Shown here: positions 13,801 through 25,526 of the stretch, one piece after another
Layout of the letters: each line of letters opens with the position of its first letter
Numbering within the stretch: position 1 is the stretch's first letter
Assembly (NCBI GenBank): GCA_013397455.1
Contig: VYZB01000214.1
Span: 1,456,040 to 1,520,039, forward strand
Direction of reading: 5' to 3'
Source of the DNA: Crotophaga sulcirostris
Taxonomy: Eukaryota; Chordata; Aves; Cuculiformes; Crotophagidae
Length of the DNA: 64,000 nucleotides
The notes under the pieces: generated by a model
What the model was told of the DNA's origin: nothing
What the model saw: the letters and a program-made list of their open reading frames with translations, nothing else
The model's database searches: none
Program-made: the position numbers and the translations under genes

Positions 13801-15629
13801 AACACACTTCCTCACCTGATTTCCATGGGTATGAAATGCCACACATGGTACTTCTTTGCCTGATGCTCTGTCCTGCCACCAGCTCCCTGGCTGGAGGTGC
13901 AGGGTTTCAATGGGACCATGCACAGTTGGAGAGAGCCCTGCCTGCCCAGGGAATCCCTGGTGACACCACAAGGTAGAGCAGAAATAAGGCTGAGATCTCA
14001 GCCCAGAACTCCAAAATCCCTACATGCAGTTGCCATGAGCACGAACCCTGTTCACCTGGGTGATACAACAGCTCCAGGGCTACAGGAAAAGCAAGGATCC
14101 AAATGCATGGACCACCCTGGGGCAAACCAGCTCTGCAGCAATTGCCATCACTCTACTTTTTGCAATGAGAACCCCTGGCCCAGGAACAGGGTAAGCTTTG
14201 ACATCCCAACAACAGCACTCCAGTATCCAAATTCCAGCACACCTGCACTGCAGGGGGAAGAGGGCAGAGATTTACACAGCACTGCCCATGGGCCGGTCCA
14301 ACTCCCCTTTGCTGCTAGCACAGCCTCCAGAAATTGGGTAATCCCAGACTTTCCCTCTCAGAAAGGGAGGAAATATTGACTCTATGCTACTCTATTAAGA
14401 GCACAGTCATGGTTGTTTGAATTCAGGTAAATGCATATCCAAGACACCCATTTGGAATGCAATGGGTGGGATGAAGCTCTGGCTGAATGCCTGGACTTAT
14501 GCCAGGTGGGCTCTGGTTCCTCATCACAGTCACTGGTAGACTAAATGGGTTCAAGCTACTCATTGTGGTGGTAAGAGGTAGCTTTGAAATTGGTTTGGGT
14601 TGGAATAGATAGATTGAGGAGGTGTGGGAAGCACAGAGTGCTTTGGAAAAACAAGTGGGATGCTCAGCCACCACCAGCACTTCCCGTCCACACAGGAAGA
14701 TGAGAACACATCATGAATAAATGATCACCCTTGGCACATCAGGAAACCCTGCAAAACCATGTGAAAATGTCAGTCTTTTTCTTGTCTTTTTCTTTCTCCC
14801 CTCATTTATTATTCCTCTGAGCACTTGAAACATTCAGTAAGACCCCTTAAAACATTACAGTGAATAATTCCTCCTACCACACCCACCAAGGAGAATTTCC
14901 TTTCTGCTGCTCTGATTCACAGCTAAAAAGCCTCTCCCTGCATTTCCCCAGGTACAAACTCAAATTTTCTATGCAGGGGAGGTCTCACACCATGCCTACA
15001 AGGCTGGTGGGAAAGGGCAAGGGATGTTAACTTGCTCAGACTGTTCCCCAGCCCTGGAGGGCTCCAGATAACCCAATCTGACCTTACAGCATGGAGCCGC
15101 CTGTCCTCCCTGTAATAGCTTCATCCACTTTACAGCCTCCTTTAAAGGTGACTTCATTTACATTCATAGATATTTACTGACTCTTCCTTTTACCCTTAAT
15201 TAAGCCCCGTTCTGGGACCATTTGAATTTCCAGGCATCAGTCAAAGTAAGCCCAGGACTGTGAGTTCCCCACAGAACCCCAGAAAACACTGAACATCAGG
15301 CTTCGGGAAGGTTCGAAGCCACTCTGAAAATGGACCAATTCATCCCGAAAAGTGATCCCACACACTGCTGACCACTGCTAAACATCAGCTCTGCGTTGAA
15401 GTGCATATGCAACCTAGAGCCAGAAGGTTGTTGCTTTAAAGTAAAATTGGTCCTGCTTAGGAATCCTTATGTGTAATAAGCAAAGCCAGATACTCAGGGT
15501 TGGCTTTATTCAGCCAGCACAGAGGAGGAGGGCACTATGGGTCATTGTTCAGTGCAGTGATGGTTCATTGCACTGGAGCCTGGGTCTGCCTTCTGGCACA
15601 CTTTGCACCCCCACCCACATGCAGAGATT
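10878..15629. other. CR1-free intergenic stretch
   Basis: About 4.75 kb without CR1. It contains one ambiguous base at 11063 in a G run, A-rich simple sequence near 11413-11450 and AT-rich sequence near 12240-12460. The 160-codon frame at 13897-14379 shows no domain. No gene was recognised. Confidence 0.45.
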
Positions 15630-15950
15630 ATAGAATCATAGAATCACTGATGCTGGAAAAGACCTCTAAGATCGTCCAGTCCAACTGTCAGGCCAACGCC
15701 ACCAACGCTACAAAACCATGTCCCAAGGTGCCACAGCCACACGATTTTTGAACCCCTTCAGGAATGGAGACCCTTCTCCAGTTCCATTCCCTTCTTTGGA
15801 CATGCTCCAACCCCTCAATGTCTTTCTTGTAGTGAGGGGCCCAAAACTAAAGTGGTGCCCCACCAGCACCAAGTACAGTGGTACGATCACTTCTCTGCTC
15901 CTGCTGGCCACACCATGGCTGATACAAGCCAGGATATCTGTATCCCCAAG
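15630..15950 (-). repeat. CR1 LINE 3' fragment (subfamily with gttggaaaagacct end)
   Basis: Inverted octamers (tagaatcatagaatcac) are followed by tggaaaagacctctaagatc and later tctttggacatgctccaac and gaggggcccaaaac, typical of another common avian CR1 group. There appears to be an internal deletion between the tail and the ORF2-derived part. Confidence 0.85.
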
Positions 15951-16969
15951 CCCCAGGGAACAAGCCCAGTCCCCTTCTATGCAATGCATGCTGGCAGGTG
16001 CATGCTGCTCCTGTCTATACTTTGCAGATGGGGAAACTGAAGCAGCACTAACTTGCCCACAGAACTGCATTGCACAACACAGTTTTCAGATTGACTCAGT
16101 CAAAGCTACCCTTGAGACTGTGGGGATGCTCAGCAGCGCTCCAGGATGAGCACTCAGCACAGGAGCTCCCTAGGACCCTGAACTCAGCAACCTGCTGACA
16201 GCACTGTAGGAGCCTGCTGCCCTCTCCTGCATTTTTCCAGGTATCAGGGATTTTGTTTGTTTGCCTGTCAGCTTCGTGGGCTTTCATTCTTGCTTCATTA
16301 TTTAATTTGGCAGTGATTTATTTATAGCCATGCTTATAAAATATGTAGCATCTTCTGAAATCTCTGTCCACATGAACGCTTGCAGGGATTGAAATAATTT
16401 CCACGTATGCTGCCAGGCTAGAACAGCCCCAGAGGTAACGCTCCTAGGCTGCTGCAGGACTGCAGAGCATCCTCTCCTAGACCAGGGCATTCAGTAATGT
16501 ATCCCATTGATATAAACATGAAATTGCATCTTTGTGCTCCCATCCCTTCACTGGCCACATCCAGATATTTCTCGCCACTCCCTACTGGAAGAAACGCAGT
16601 TGGTGCTGCCATCTGAGCTCAAAGCTCTCTGGAGACTCTTGCCACTTCACGAAGACATCTCAGCACAAGGAGAGTTGTCCAAAGGACATCCCCAAGGTTT
16701 TCTCCGAGACCTCTCAAGAAAAGGGGCGGATGACCCTCCTTCAGGTTTCTCTAGTGAGCCCCAAAATCTTGTCAGTGGCTCAGGGGCATCCAAACAGGCC
16801 ATGGGGACAGGTGTGGGAAGCACCTAATGCAGTACAAATGCCTCTTTACCACAGATTTTGCCTGAAGGACCATGAGCTACATCTGCCAGGAGAACTCAGG
16901 CAGCGCTCAGCACCAGTGTTTGCCCTCTGCTCTCTCCTGGGAGCGCCCAGTCCCACAGCCACCCTCCAA
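15951..16969. other. Intergenic, nothing recognised
   Basis: No repeat or coding exon recognised. The open frame starting at 16532 runs into CR1 coding sequence only after about 16970; its first part has no CR1 or other similarity I can see. Confidence 0.4.
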
Positions 16970-17149
16970 AGAGCACTGAATGCCTGTGAGGCACAGATTG
17001 AGTGCCTATGTGTAAGAGTCAGAGAGGCAATCAAGACTGACATCCTGGTAGGAGAATGTTATAGACCGCCCAACCAGGAGGAGGAGGTGGATCTACTGTT
17101 GTTTAAGCAGCTGGAGGCTGCCTCAAGATTGGCTGCCCTTGTTCTCTTA

Positions 17150-18434
17150 GGTGACTTTAATCTCCCAGATATCTGCTGAGAACTTAACACAGCCAAGAGG
17201 AGGCAGTCCAGGAGGTTCTTAGAGTGTATTGAGAACTGCTGTCTGTCACAGCTGGTGAGTGAGCCTACCAGGGGTGAGGCTCTCCTTGACCTGCTGTTTA
17301 CAAATAGAGAAAGGCTGCTGGGTGATGTTGTGGTTGGAGGCTTTCTGGGGTGCAGTGACCACAAGATAATGGAGTTTCCCATATAAAATGAACCAAAGAA
17401 AGGCACGAACAGGACATCCACACTGGACTTTTGGAGGGCAGATTTTGGATTATTTAAGGAACTAGTCAGGAGAGTACTTTGGGAAACAGTTCTTAGTAGC
17501 AAGAGGGTCCAGGAAGGCTGGATGTGCTTCAAGAATGAAATCTTGAAGGTGCAGGAGCAGGCTGTCCCGATGTGCCGCAAGAAGAGTCGTAGGGGCAGAT
17601 GGCCAACCTGAATGAGTAAGGAGCTTCTGAAGGAGCTAAGTAAGAAAAAGAGGATGCATCGCCTTTGGAAAGAAGGAGACGTAAACCAGGTTATATTCAA
17701 AGATGTTGTTAAGTCGTGTAGGAAGAAAATCAGGGAGGCAAAAGCCCTGCTGGAGCTCAAATTGGCCACTTGTGTTAAGGATAATAAGAAGAGTTTTTAT
17801 AAATGCATCAATGGCAGAAAGAAGGGCAAAAATGACCTCCACTCCTTGTTGGATATGGAGGGAAATACAGTAACTAAAGATGAGGAGAAGGCTGAGGTAC
17901 TTAATGCCTTCTTTGCCTCCGTTTTCATCAGTAAGGCAGTCTGTTGACTAAACAGTTGGTCCTCTGAAGTGGTGGATGGGGGCAGGGAGCAATATGGCCC
18001 TCCTACAATCCATGAAGAGGAAGTTAGAGATCTGCTGAGTCGCTTGGACCCTCATAAGTCTATGGAGCCGAATGGGATCCATCCTAGGGTGATGAGAGAG
18101 CTGGCGGATGAGCTTGCTAAGCCGCTCTCCATCATCTTTCAACAGTCCTGGCTCACTGGAGAGGTCCCGGAAGACTGGAAGTTGGCCAATGTGACGCCCA
18201 TCCACAAGAAGGGCCATAGGGACGATCCAGGTAATTACAGACCTGTCAGCCTGACCTTGGTCCCAGGTAAAATTATGGAGCAGATAATCCTGGGCACAAT
18301 CATGAGGCACCTGCAGAACGACCGAGAGATCAGGCCCAGCCACCATGGATTTAGGAGGGGTAGGTCCTGCCTGACCAACCTGATCTCCTTTTATGATCAT
18401 GTGACTCGCCTGGTGGACGAGAGGAAGGCTGTGG
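17150..18434 (+). pseudogene. CR1 ORF2 fragment (endonuclease-RT)
   Basis: Coding remnant of the CR1 element above, beginning at the endonuclease GDFN motif and ending at the gap with FYDHVTRLVDERKAV. CR1 ORF2 nicks target DNA and copies its RNA by target-primed reverse transcription. Four in-frame stops make this copy non-coding for a full enzyme. Confidence 0.88.
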
Positions 18435-19387
18435 NNNNNNNNNNNNNNNNNNNNNNNNNNNNNNNNNNNNNNNNNNNNNNNNNNNNNNNNNNNNNNNNNN
18501 NNNNNNNNNNNNNNNNNNNNNNNNNNNNNNNNNNNNNNNNNNNNNNNNNNNNNNNNNNNNNNNNNNNNNNNNNNNNNNNNNNNNNNNNNNNNNNNNNNNN
18601 NNNNNNNNNNNNNNNNNNNNNNNNNNNNNNNNNNNNNNNNNNNNNNNNNNNNNNNNNNNNNNNNNNNNNNNNNNNNNNNNNNNNNNNNNNNNNNNNNNNN
18701 NNNNNNNNNNNNNNNNNNNNNNNNNNNNNNNNNNNNNNNNNNNNNNNNNNNNNNNNNNNNNNNNNNNNNNNNNNNNNNNNNNNNNNNNNNNNNNNNNNNN
18801 NNNNNNNNNNNNNNNNNNNNNNNNNNNNNNNNNNNNNNNNNNNNNNNNNNNNNNNNNNNNNNNNNNNNNNNNNNNNNNNNNNNNNNNNNNNNNNNNNNNN
18901 NNNNNNNNNNNNNNNNNNNNNNNNNNNNNNNNNNNNNNNNNNNNNNNNNNNNNNNNNNNNNNNNNNNNNNNNNNNNNNNNNNNNNNNNNNNNNNNNNNNN
19001 NNNNNNNNNNNNNNNNNNNNNNNNNNNNNNNNNNNNNNNNNNNNNNNNNNNNNNNNNNNNNNNNNNNNNNNNNNNNNNNNNNNNNNNNNNNNNNNNNNNN
19101 NNNNNNNNNNNNNNNNNNNNNNNNNNNNNNNNNNNNNNNNNNNNNNNNNNNNNNNNNNNNNNNNNNNNNNNNNNNNNNNNNNNNNNNNNNNNNNNNNNNN
19201 NNNNNNNNNNNNNNNNNNNNNNNNNNNNNNNNNNNNNNNNNNNNNNNNNNNNNNNNNNNNNNNNNNNNNNNNNNNNNNNNNNNNNNNNNNNNNNNNNNNN
19301 NNNNNNNNNNNNNNNNNNNNNNNNNNNNNNNNNNNNNNNNNNNNNNNNNNNNNNNNNNNNNNNNNNNNNNNNNNNNNNNNNNNNNNN
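18435..19387. other. Assembly gap (953 N) inside the long CR1
   Basis: N run flanked by the CR1 RT domain on the left and the CR1 3' tail on the right. It probably holds the rest of the RT domain. Confidence 0.99.
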
Positions 19388-19588
19388 CCATTGGAATGCG
19401 CTGCCCAGGGAAGTGGTGGGGTCTCCATCCCTGGAGGTGTTTAAGAGAAGATTGGATGAGGCACTCAGTGCCATGGTTTAGATGATGGGTTGGTGTTGGT
19501 GTTAGTGTTACTGTTGAGTTATAGGTTGGACTTGATGATCTCAAAGGTCCTTTCCAACCTTGTAATACTGTGATACTGTGATACTGTG

Positions 19589-19901
19589 AATGGACCTGCA
19601 CAGCAGCTAACAGATAGTGCCCAGCAGGCAGCCAGCCAGGGCTCTGTGCAGACACAAGGCTTATCCAGGTGCCTGAGACATCCAGCCAGGGTTGGACCTC
19701 CAGGAGAGTGGTGCATTTTTGGAGCAGCACCTGGAGACCAGGTAGAGCCACCCATGGTGACTGGAGCCAGCCCATGGCACAACTGTCCCAGGGCAAGCAC
19801 CAAAGTATGGGCCTCTTTAGCTGCTGAAGAATAATCAGATATACAGTTGGCTTCTACCACCAGTAGGTCATTTGCATATGCAATGCTTTCCTTGCACATA
19901 G
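19589..19901. other. Short unique stretch between CR1 copies
   Basis: About 310 bases, nothing recognised. Confidence 0.3.
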
Positions 19902-20117
19902 AACAGCTTGGGTTGGAAGGGACCTCAAAGAGATGGGCAGGGACGCCTCCCACTGGATCAAGTTGTTCCAGGCCCCATCCAGCCTGGCCTTGAACACCTC
20001 CAGGGATGGGGCAGACACCACTTCTCTGGGCAACCTGGGCCAGGGCCTCCCCACCCTCACAGCAAAACCTTTCTTCCTAAGATCTCATCTCAATCTCCCC
20101 TCTTCCAGCTTAAAACA
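19902..20117 (-). repeat. CR1 LINE 3' fragment with internal deletion
   Basis: Inverted CR1 tail. The segment normally between gacctcaaag and atgggcaggg is missing (junction near 19929), deleting about 25 bases of the standard tail. Confidence 0.88.
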
Positions 20118-21714
20118 TGAAAGTATATAACTTGCACATGCAATTACCTCTTGACACAGGTATCTTTCAATGACTTCACTGTGAGCCTGCCCAGCTTGCG
20201 GTCTACAAGGCCACCCAATACTTTTACAGAATGACACAGAGGCCAAAGGAGACTCCAGTTTCCTCAGCGCTCATTCACCACCACCATCCCCCCCCAAAAA
20301 AACCCAACCACCATTTTTTTCTAAAAAAGTTAACCCTACATTCATGGCCAAACTCAGTTGGTCTCCTGTGTCCTGGGTCAAGCACAAAAAGGGCTGTGCA
20401 AGGCATTGGGAATGCACACTCTGCAGAGCTTTAACAACCAGCAGGATTCAGGAACCTCCTGCTCCAGCTGCTCCTCTGCTGCAAAGGGTCAGGTGCAGCT
20501 CCAGCATCTTTGCTGGGAGCACAGAGGCCAGGCGGGGGTGCCCCTGGGCTCAGGGGGGCTCTCATTAAAGGAATAAGAGAGGAAAAAAAGAAAAATTAGA
20601 TATTGAACACAAAGAGAGAGAGATAGAAAGTAATTAATTATCCCAGCTTACTCTGAGGCCCATTAAATACTCCCCATCCTCTTGGTGTGGGTGGAAGAAA
20701 AGTCCAGCCCAGCAGGAGGGCAGATGGGATTGCTTCCAAATCACCCCCAGGTGCTTCACGGTCAATTAGAGGCGAGTGGGGAGCAAGGGAGAGGGGTTAA
20801 AGATTACGAAAAGGGCCAGGCCAGAGACACAGCGGGGAGCTCCTCTGCTCATCTATATCATAGACACTAATTTGGTTTAATTGACTTCAAAGACTTTCCT
20901 GTAGGCTGTGGCATATGCAGGGTTGGGATCTATTTTTCTCAAAAGAGGTTTGAAAGAGGATAGGGGCTTTTTCTCTTGAAAGCATCACAGGGAGAATGCT
21001 TTGGGGTTTGATATTTTTGCAGCGGTTGTCTCCAAAGGCAGATAAGAGGGAGCCCTGGAAAATGAAAACCAAAAAGGTATATGTGATAGGAAACACAACC
21101 AACAAAGACTGAAATGAAGCAGTTAAAGCACTTTAAAACCAAGCCTCTCCCCACCCAGTGCCTGCAGAGGGGCAATAAAAGCATCCTGCAAAGTGGTAAC
21201 CAAAGATTGCCTTCAGGAAAGAACACCCTTTGGGAAAAGTTAAAGATGTTGAATTATCCCCCAGGAAGTGAATAAACCAGGGACAACTCGGTGCTTTTAT
21301 CAGTCAGGCAAGAAATGGCTTGTTAATGCTGGGAGGCTTAGGGAGAATGTAAACCCAAGTGCACAGCCACAGGGCTGTGGAGGAGCAGGGTGGCCCCGTG
21401 GCAGGCGGGGAGGAAAGCTAGGGACACCAGGTCCCAGACCACAACCATGGACCTGATCCCTCCTGTGTTGTGGATGAGGCAGAGATCAGAGCCTGGGAGC
21501 ACCACTGCTCCCAGCCCAGCTCTGAACACCTTCAGGCAATGATGGTGGCCCATTCTGCATCCCACTGCATAGAAGAGGCAGCACCTCTGTGGATGAGAGC
21601 AATGTCAGACATAGCGACAGCTAAGGGATGCAAAACCACCCCAGGGACAGATCCTGTGGGAGCATTCCCAGAGCTGTATGCCTTTAGCTGCAGATCAGGT
21701 CAGCTTTGGCTGAA
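20118..21714. other. Intergenic, purine-rich and TAATTA-containing, no gene seen
   Basis: Contains a purine-rich run (20575-20630) next to taattaatta (20631-20640) and further ttaattga at 20878. No exon was recognised. A cluster of homeodomain-type cores is possible but not shown to be functional. Confidence 0.35.
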
Positions 21715-22004
21715 GTCAGGGTTAGACCCAGTAAAGATGATCCAAGGGCTGGAGCACCTCCCATATGGGGACAGGCTGAGAGAGTTGGGGTTGTTCAGCC
21801 TGGACAAGAGAAGGCTTTGGGGAGACCTTAGAGCAGCCTGCCCAGAGCAGTGGTGGCTGCCCCATCCCTGGAGGTGTTCAAGGCCAGGTTGGGTGGGACT
21901 TTGAGCCCCCTGATCCAGTGAGAAGTGTCCCTGCCCATGGCAGGGGGTTGGAACTAGATGGGCTTTAATGTCCCTTCCAACCCAAATCATTCTGTGATTC
22001 TATG
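21715..22004 (+). repeat. CR1 LINE 3' fragment with internal deletion
   Basis: Sense CR1 from gatgatccaagggctggagc to the end ttctgtgattctatgg. At about 21838 the copy jumps from the cttagagcagcc block directly to gcccagagcagtgg, so roughly 150 bases of the usual sequence are missing, apparently by deletion between short gcagcc/gcccagagcag repeats. Confidence 0.88.
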
Positions 22005-23397
22005 GAAGATGCTCTGGATTCCTCTGCAACTTCTCAGGCACCTCCTGACTTCAAAGCAGGGGATTTCAGGGTTTGGACACACTGACTCAGTGCTCAGCAC
22101 CCAGGCTAAAGCAACACCTCCCAGCAGGAGCTCCTGATCAGCCTGTCCCTGCAAGAGGAGCTGTGGCAGAGGAAGCACTCCACAACTCATTGCACAAAGA
22201 GGCTGCGTTCAAGGAAGCAGTGATAATCACGTTAAATAATTAGTGGGGGGAAGAGTTGACCAAATGAGAATAGAAGGGCTGCAGGGTCAGTGCCAGAGGG
22301 CAGAGATGGGAGGGAGAGGTCTGAGGGCAGGCTGGAGGATGAGGACAGTGGAGGGAAGGTAGGGCTCAGGGGATGGGTAATGGATGCAAAAGGATTGGCA
22401 GAGTTTGAAAGCAGGCTGAGACTTCTCCAGCCCAGTCCTGAATGCATTTAAATATACATTCACCCACCATATCCAAGCTCCAACCCTTCTGGGCAAAACC
22501 CAGCCCTCAGCACCCCTGCACTTGAGAGGGTTTGGCAGGGGGGTCTGTGTTGGGTGGTTTTATTCAAAGCCCAGTCCTAAGTGGTGTGATTGCAACATTT
22601 ATTTTAATCAATTTGATTACAAATTAACAATAAATCTGCTCAAATTATGTGTGATTCGAGTCTCTTCTTCTTGTCTTGCACAGGGCTGAAGTGGGTAGTT
22701 TGGGAGCCCTCCCATCCAGGAGAGGTTATCTGACTTTATTTGTGTCACTTAAAAACAGAAAAATTGTGGGGAAAAAATGCACCCACCTCATCTCTTACTG
22801 AATGGCAGCAATAAAATGAATATGGATGGATTCATCTTACTTACTTAATTAAACCAGACAAAGTGGCCAAGGTGGGAAAGAAAATGAAAACAACAATTTG
22901 TATCAGGGCTGCTTGATTCACAGTGCCAGGCACTTGCCCATACTGCTTCCTCCACACAGATTATGTAGGACAATTAAATACATGTTGCTAAAAAACTTTG
23001 CCATTTTGTTAATTAACTTAAATTTGTATGAGGATGTCTGATGCTCTTTGCAAGGTGTTTGCTCTTGAAATGGACTTAAAATCCCAAATGTTGAATTTGC
23101 TTCAGGTGTCTTCCTTGTTCATTAGCATATTCCAGCCAAGAGGATGAGAAGGGACTGGAGCATTTTTAGCTGACTTTGAGATGATACCAAGAGCCCAGAT
23201 CTCTGCAAAGAACCATGCTTGCTCCCTCTTGGTTCACCTTTGTATGTCTACAGCTGAGCACTCCCTGGCTGAGTCACTCTGGAATGAGGTGACCTGTTCA
23301 TTTCAACAGACTAAAGCCTCTTGCTGCCTGCCAGCCAACCATGGCCTGAAGGAAACCTTCCCAGCATGAAACAATGCAACCTTGACCAAAAAGTGAA
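22005..23397. other. Intergenic, AT-rich part 22560-23100, no gene seen
   Basis: Nothing coding recognised. The AT-rich block with attaacaata, acttacttaatt and gttaattaactt motifs is free of repeats and could be conserved non-coding sequence, but this cannot be judged from one genome. Confidence 0.35.
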
Positions 23398-23885
23398 GCC
23401 AGTCTTGAACACCTCCAGGGATGGGGCAGTCACAACTTCTCTGGGCAACCTGGGCCAGGGCCTTCCCACCCTCACAGGAAAACATTTCTTCCTAAGATCC
23501 CATCTCAATCTCCCCTCTTTCAGCTGAAAACCGTTCCCCTTCATCTTGTCCCTGCACTCTCTGATCAAGAGCCCCTCCCCAGTTTTCCTGGAGTCCCTTT
23601 CAGCACTGGGAGGCTGCTCTGGGGCCTCCTCTGGATCCAGCCTGGATTTGTGTTTGGGATTGTCCTGACCCAGGTACAGGACCTTGCCCTTGGCCTTGAT
23701 AAACTTCATGAGGTTCACACAGCCCCACCTCTCAAGCCTGTTCTGGTCCCTCAGGTGGGCATCCTTTCCACCCAGCACGTTGACCACGTCAAACAGCTTG
23801 GTGCCATCAACCCCAACTTGCAGAGGGTGCACCCAATCCCCCTGTCCATTTCTGCAACAAAGATGTAAAACAACACCTGGCTGAC
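23398..23885 (-). repeat. CR1 LINE fragment reaching into the RT-downstream ORF2 region
   Basis: Inverted CR1. The tail is at 23398-23615; after an internal deletion the ORF2-derived part follows, translating on the minus strand as VDGTKLFDVVNVLGGKDAHL and LMKFIKAKGKVLYLGQDNPK, typical of CR1 just after the YADD motif. Confidence 0.88.
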
Positions 23886-24010
23886 ACCCTGGTCAAGGAC
23901 AGTTGCTGACACAGCAGCCCTTCCCACCTAGATCTGCAGTGTGGCCGAATCCAGATCAAACACAACCACTCTCTGCCAGGCACAGCTGCTCCTCCTGCCC
24001 CAGTCTCTGC

Positions 24011-24364
24011 CAGGTTGTTTAGCCTAGAGAAATGGAGGCTGAGGAGACTTTATGACTCTCTACACCTACCTGAAAGGAGGTTGTAGCGAAGTGGGTGCTG
24101 ATCTCTCAGGTGACAGGTGAAAGGATGAGAGGAAATGGCCTCAAGTTGTGCCAGTGGAGGTTCAGATTTGATATCAGGAAAAAAATCTTCACTGAAAGGG
24201 CACTGGAAGAGGCTGCCCAAGGAGGTGGTTGAGTCCCCATCCCTGGAGGTCTTCAAAAGCCCAACAGACAAGGTGCTCAGGGATCTGGTTCAGATGGGGA
24301 CAGGCATGGCTGGACTCAATGATCTCAAACGTCTTTTCCAACCAAACAATCTATGATTCTATGA
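24011..24364 (+). repeat. CR1 LINE 3' fragment (gtctctt-ccaaccaaa subfamily)
   Basis: Sense CR1 with gtttagcctagagaaatgg, cctcaagttgtgccagtgg, atcttcactgaaagg and end aatctatgattctatgatc. Same group as the PMP22 intron copies at 30530 and 41576. Confidence 0.88.
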
Positions 24365-24914
24365 TCCAAAGCTCTGCCCTGACCAGGGAGCATCTGTCTT
24401 TCCCCCTGCGAGGGGGAGGGTGGGGGGCACCAGCAGGACTGGGACCGCTGCTCCCCATCCCAAGGCTCCGGGAAGGCGGCCCCACACTGCCACGGCCCGG
24501 GCGGAGCGGGGAGAGGCGGATGCAGCCGCACAGCTGCTCCCAGGCACCGCAAGTTTTATTCCTACCATAATTTTCCAGTTTACAAGGCAGTAAATGAGAG
24601 AGGAAGATGAGATTTGTTCAGCGCATTTTTCAGAAGTATTTACTGCTGAGAACACTAGAAAATACATTTAAACAATCGCTTTTATGATACAATACACATT
24701 AAAGAAAGTTCCCTAATATTTTTTTTCACCCCACGGCCACCCCATACCACTCTGCTGCTGTTTCATTCAACCAGGGGGTTTATGAGCTGCCTTGGGTTTA
24801 ATTGGGCTGTAGCCCCAGGGTGCACTCAAGTTGTTGATTTTCATTTAGCTCCAAGTGTTCTTATAGCTGATTAGGCAGAAATGCCGGGTCCTGCCTTAAC
24901 GCCTTCTGTTATCT
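24365..24914. other. Short unique stretch with a GC patch
   Basis: A GC- and CpG-rich patch at about 24460-24545 and AT-rich sequence after it. No exon recognised. Confidence 0.3.
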
Positions 24915-25046
24915 TCATAGAATCATGGAATGGTTTGAGTTGGAAGGAACCTCAAAGTCAATCCAGTTCCAACCCCCTGCCATGGTCAGGGAGGCCTCCC
25001 ACTGGATCAGGGTGCTCAAAGCCTCAGGTTGCTCAAAGCCTCATCT
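24915..25046 (-). repeat. CR1 LINE 3' end fragment
   Basis: Inverted CR1 3' end (catagaatcatggaatgg) of about 130 bases, with a small direct duplication of gctcaaagcctcaggtt/gctcaaagcctcat at its inner edge. Confidence 0.85.
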
Positions 25047-25526
25047 TGCGAACTGAAAGAGCCGTGTGTGGGAAACAGAGCATCCAGTGTGGGTGATGTA
25101 CTTCCAGCCCAAGTGCTGGTGGTCCTCACATCCCTCGTGGAGCTGGGTTCCTTGGCTTGAGGCATAGAGGACAGTCCCTGTGGCCAGTTGATGTGATCAG
25201 GGGCAGTCTGAGACCTGGGGCATTCCACCTGGTGTTTAGGGAAGGCTTTTCCACTGGGAAGGGAGGATCAGGGACTATGCATATCTGTAAGTTTTCAAGG
25301 CTTGGCTAAACAAAGCCCAGCCCAGTATGGTGCTGGTGATAGTCCCACCCCAAGTAGGAGCTTAGAGTAGATGTAGTTCCCTGCACTTTTATTATTAATC
25401 ACTGGTGCTTTACCCCAGCCATTCCCAATGGGAAGTTGGGGGGCAGGGGGGAGGGTCAGCCCTCCACACTGCTAAGGTGAGGGCTGACAGCTGTGTCCCA
25501 TCACCCACCAGGCAACCGCGAGGCTG
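25047..25526. other. Short unique stretch before the minisatellite
   Basis: Nothing recognised. A G-rich run is at about 25436-25455. Confidence 0.3.

Larger units (their letters stand above)
16970..19585 (+). mobile_element. Long CR1 LINE with ORF2 endonuclease and reverse transcriptase (decayed)
   Basis: One frame carries most of ORF2. Visible parts are the endonuclease with GDFN (17150-17161) and SDH (17354-17362), the linker with KSFYKCINGRKKG, and the start of the reverse transcriptase (NYRPVSLT, HGFRRGRSCLTNL). The frame has no frameshift over about 1.46 kb, only four stops at 17177, 17384, 17609 and 17945. Two of these (17177, 17609) look like TGG-to-TGA changes at conserved tryptophans. 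The catalytic RT centre (YADD region) falls in the assembly gap. The 3' end has an unusual tail of atactgtg repeats (19564-19588). The 5' end, with ORF1 and the start of ORF2, is missing. Confidence 0.9.

Noticed and set aside
13897..14379. 160-codon plus-strand open frame
   Set aside because: No domain, ordinary composition, no splice or promoter context recognised.
17948..19796. Minus-strand frames of 340-508 codons through the second gap
   Set aside because: They are antisense to CR1 ORF2 and extended only by N.
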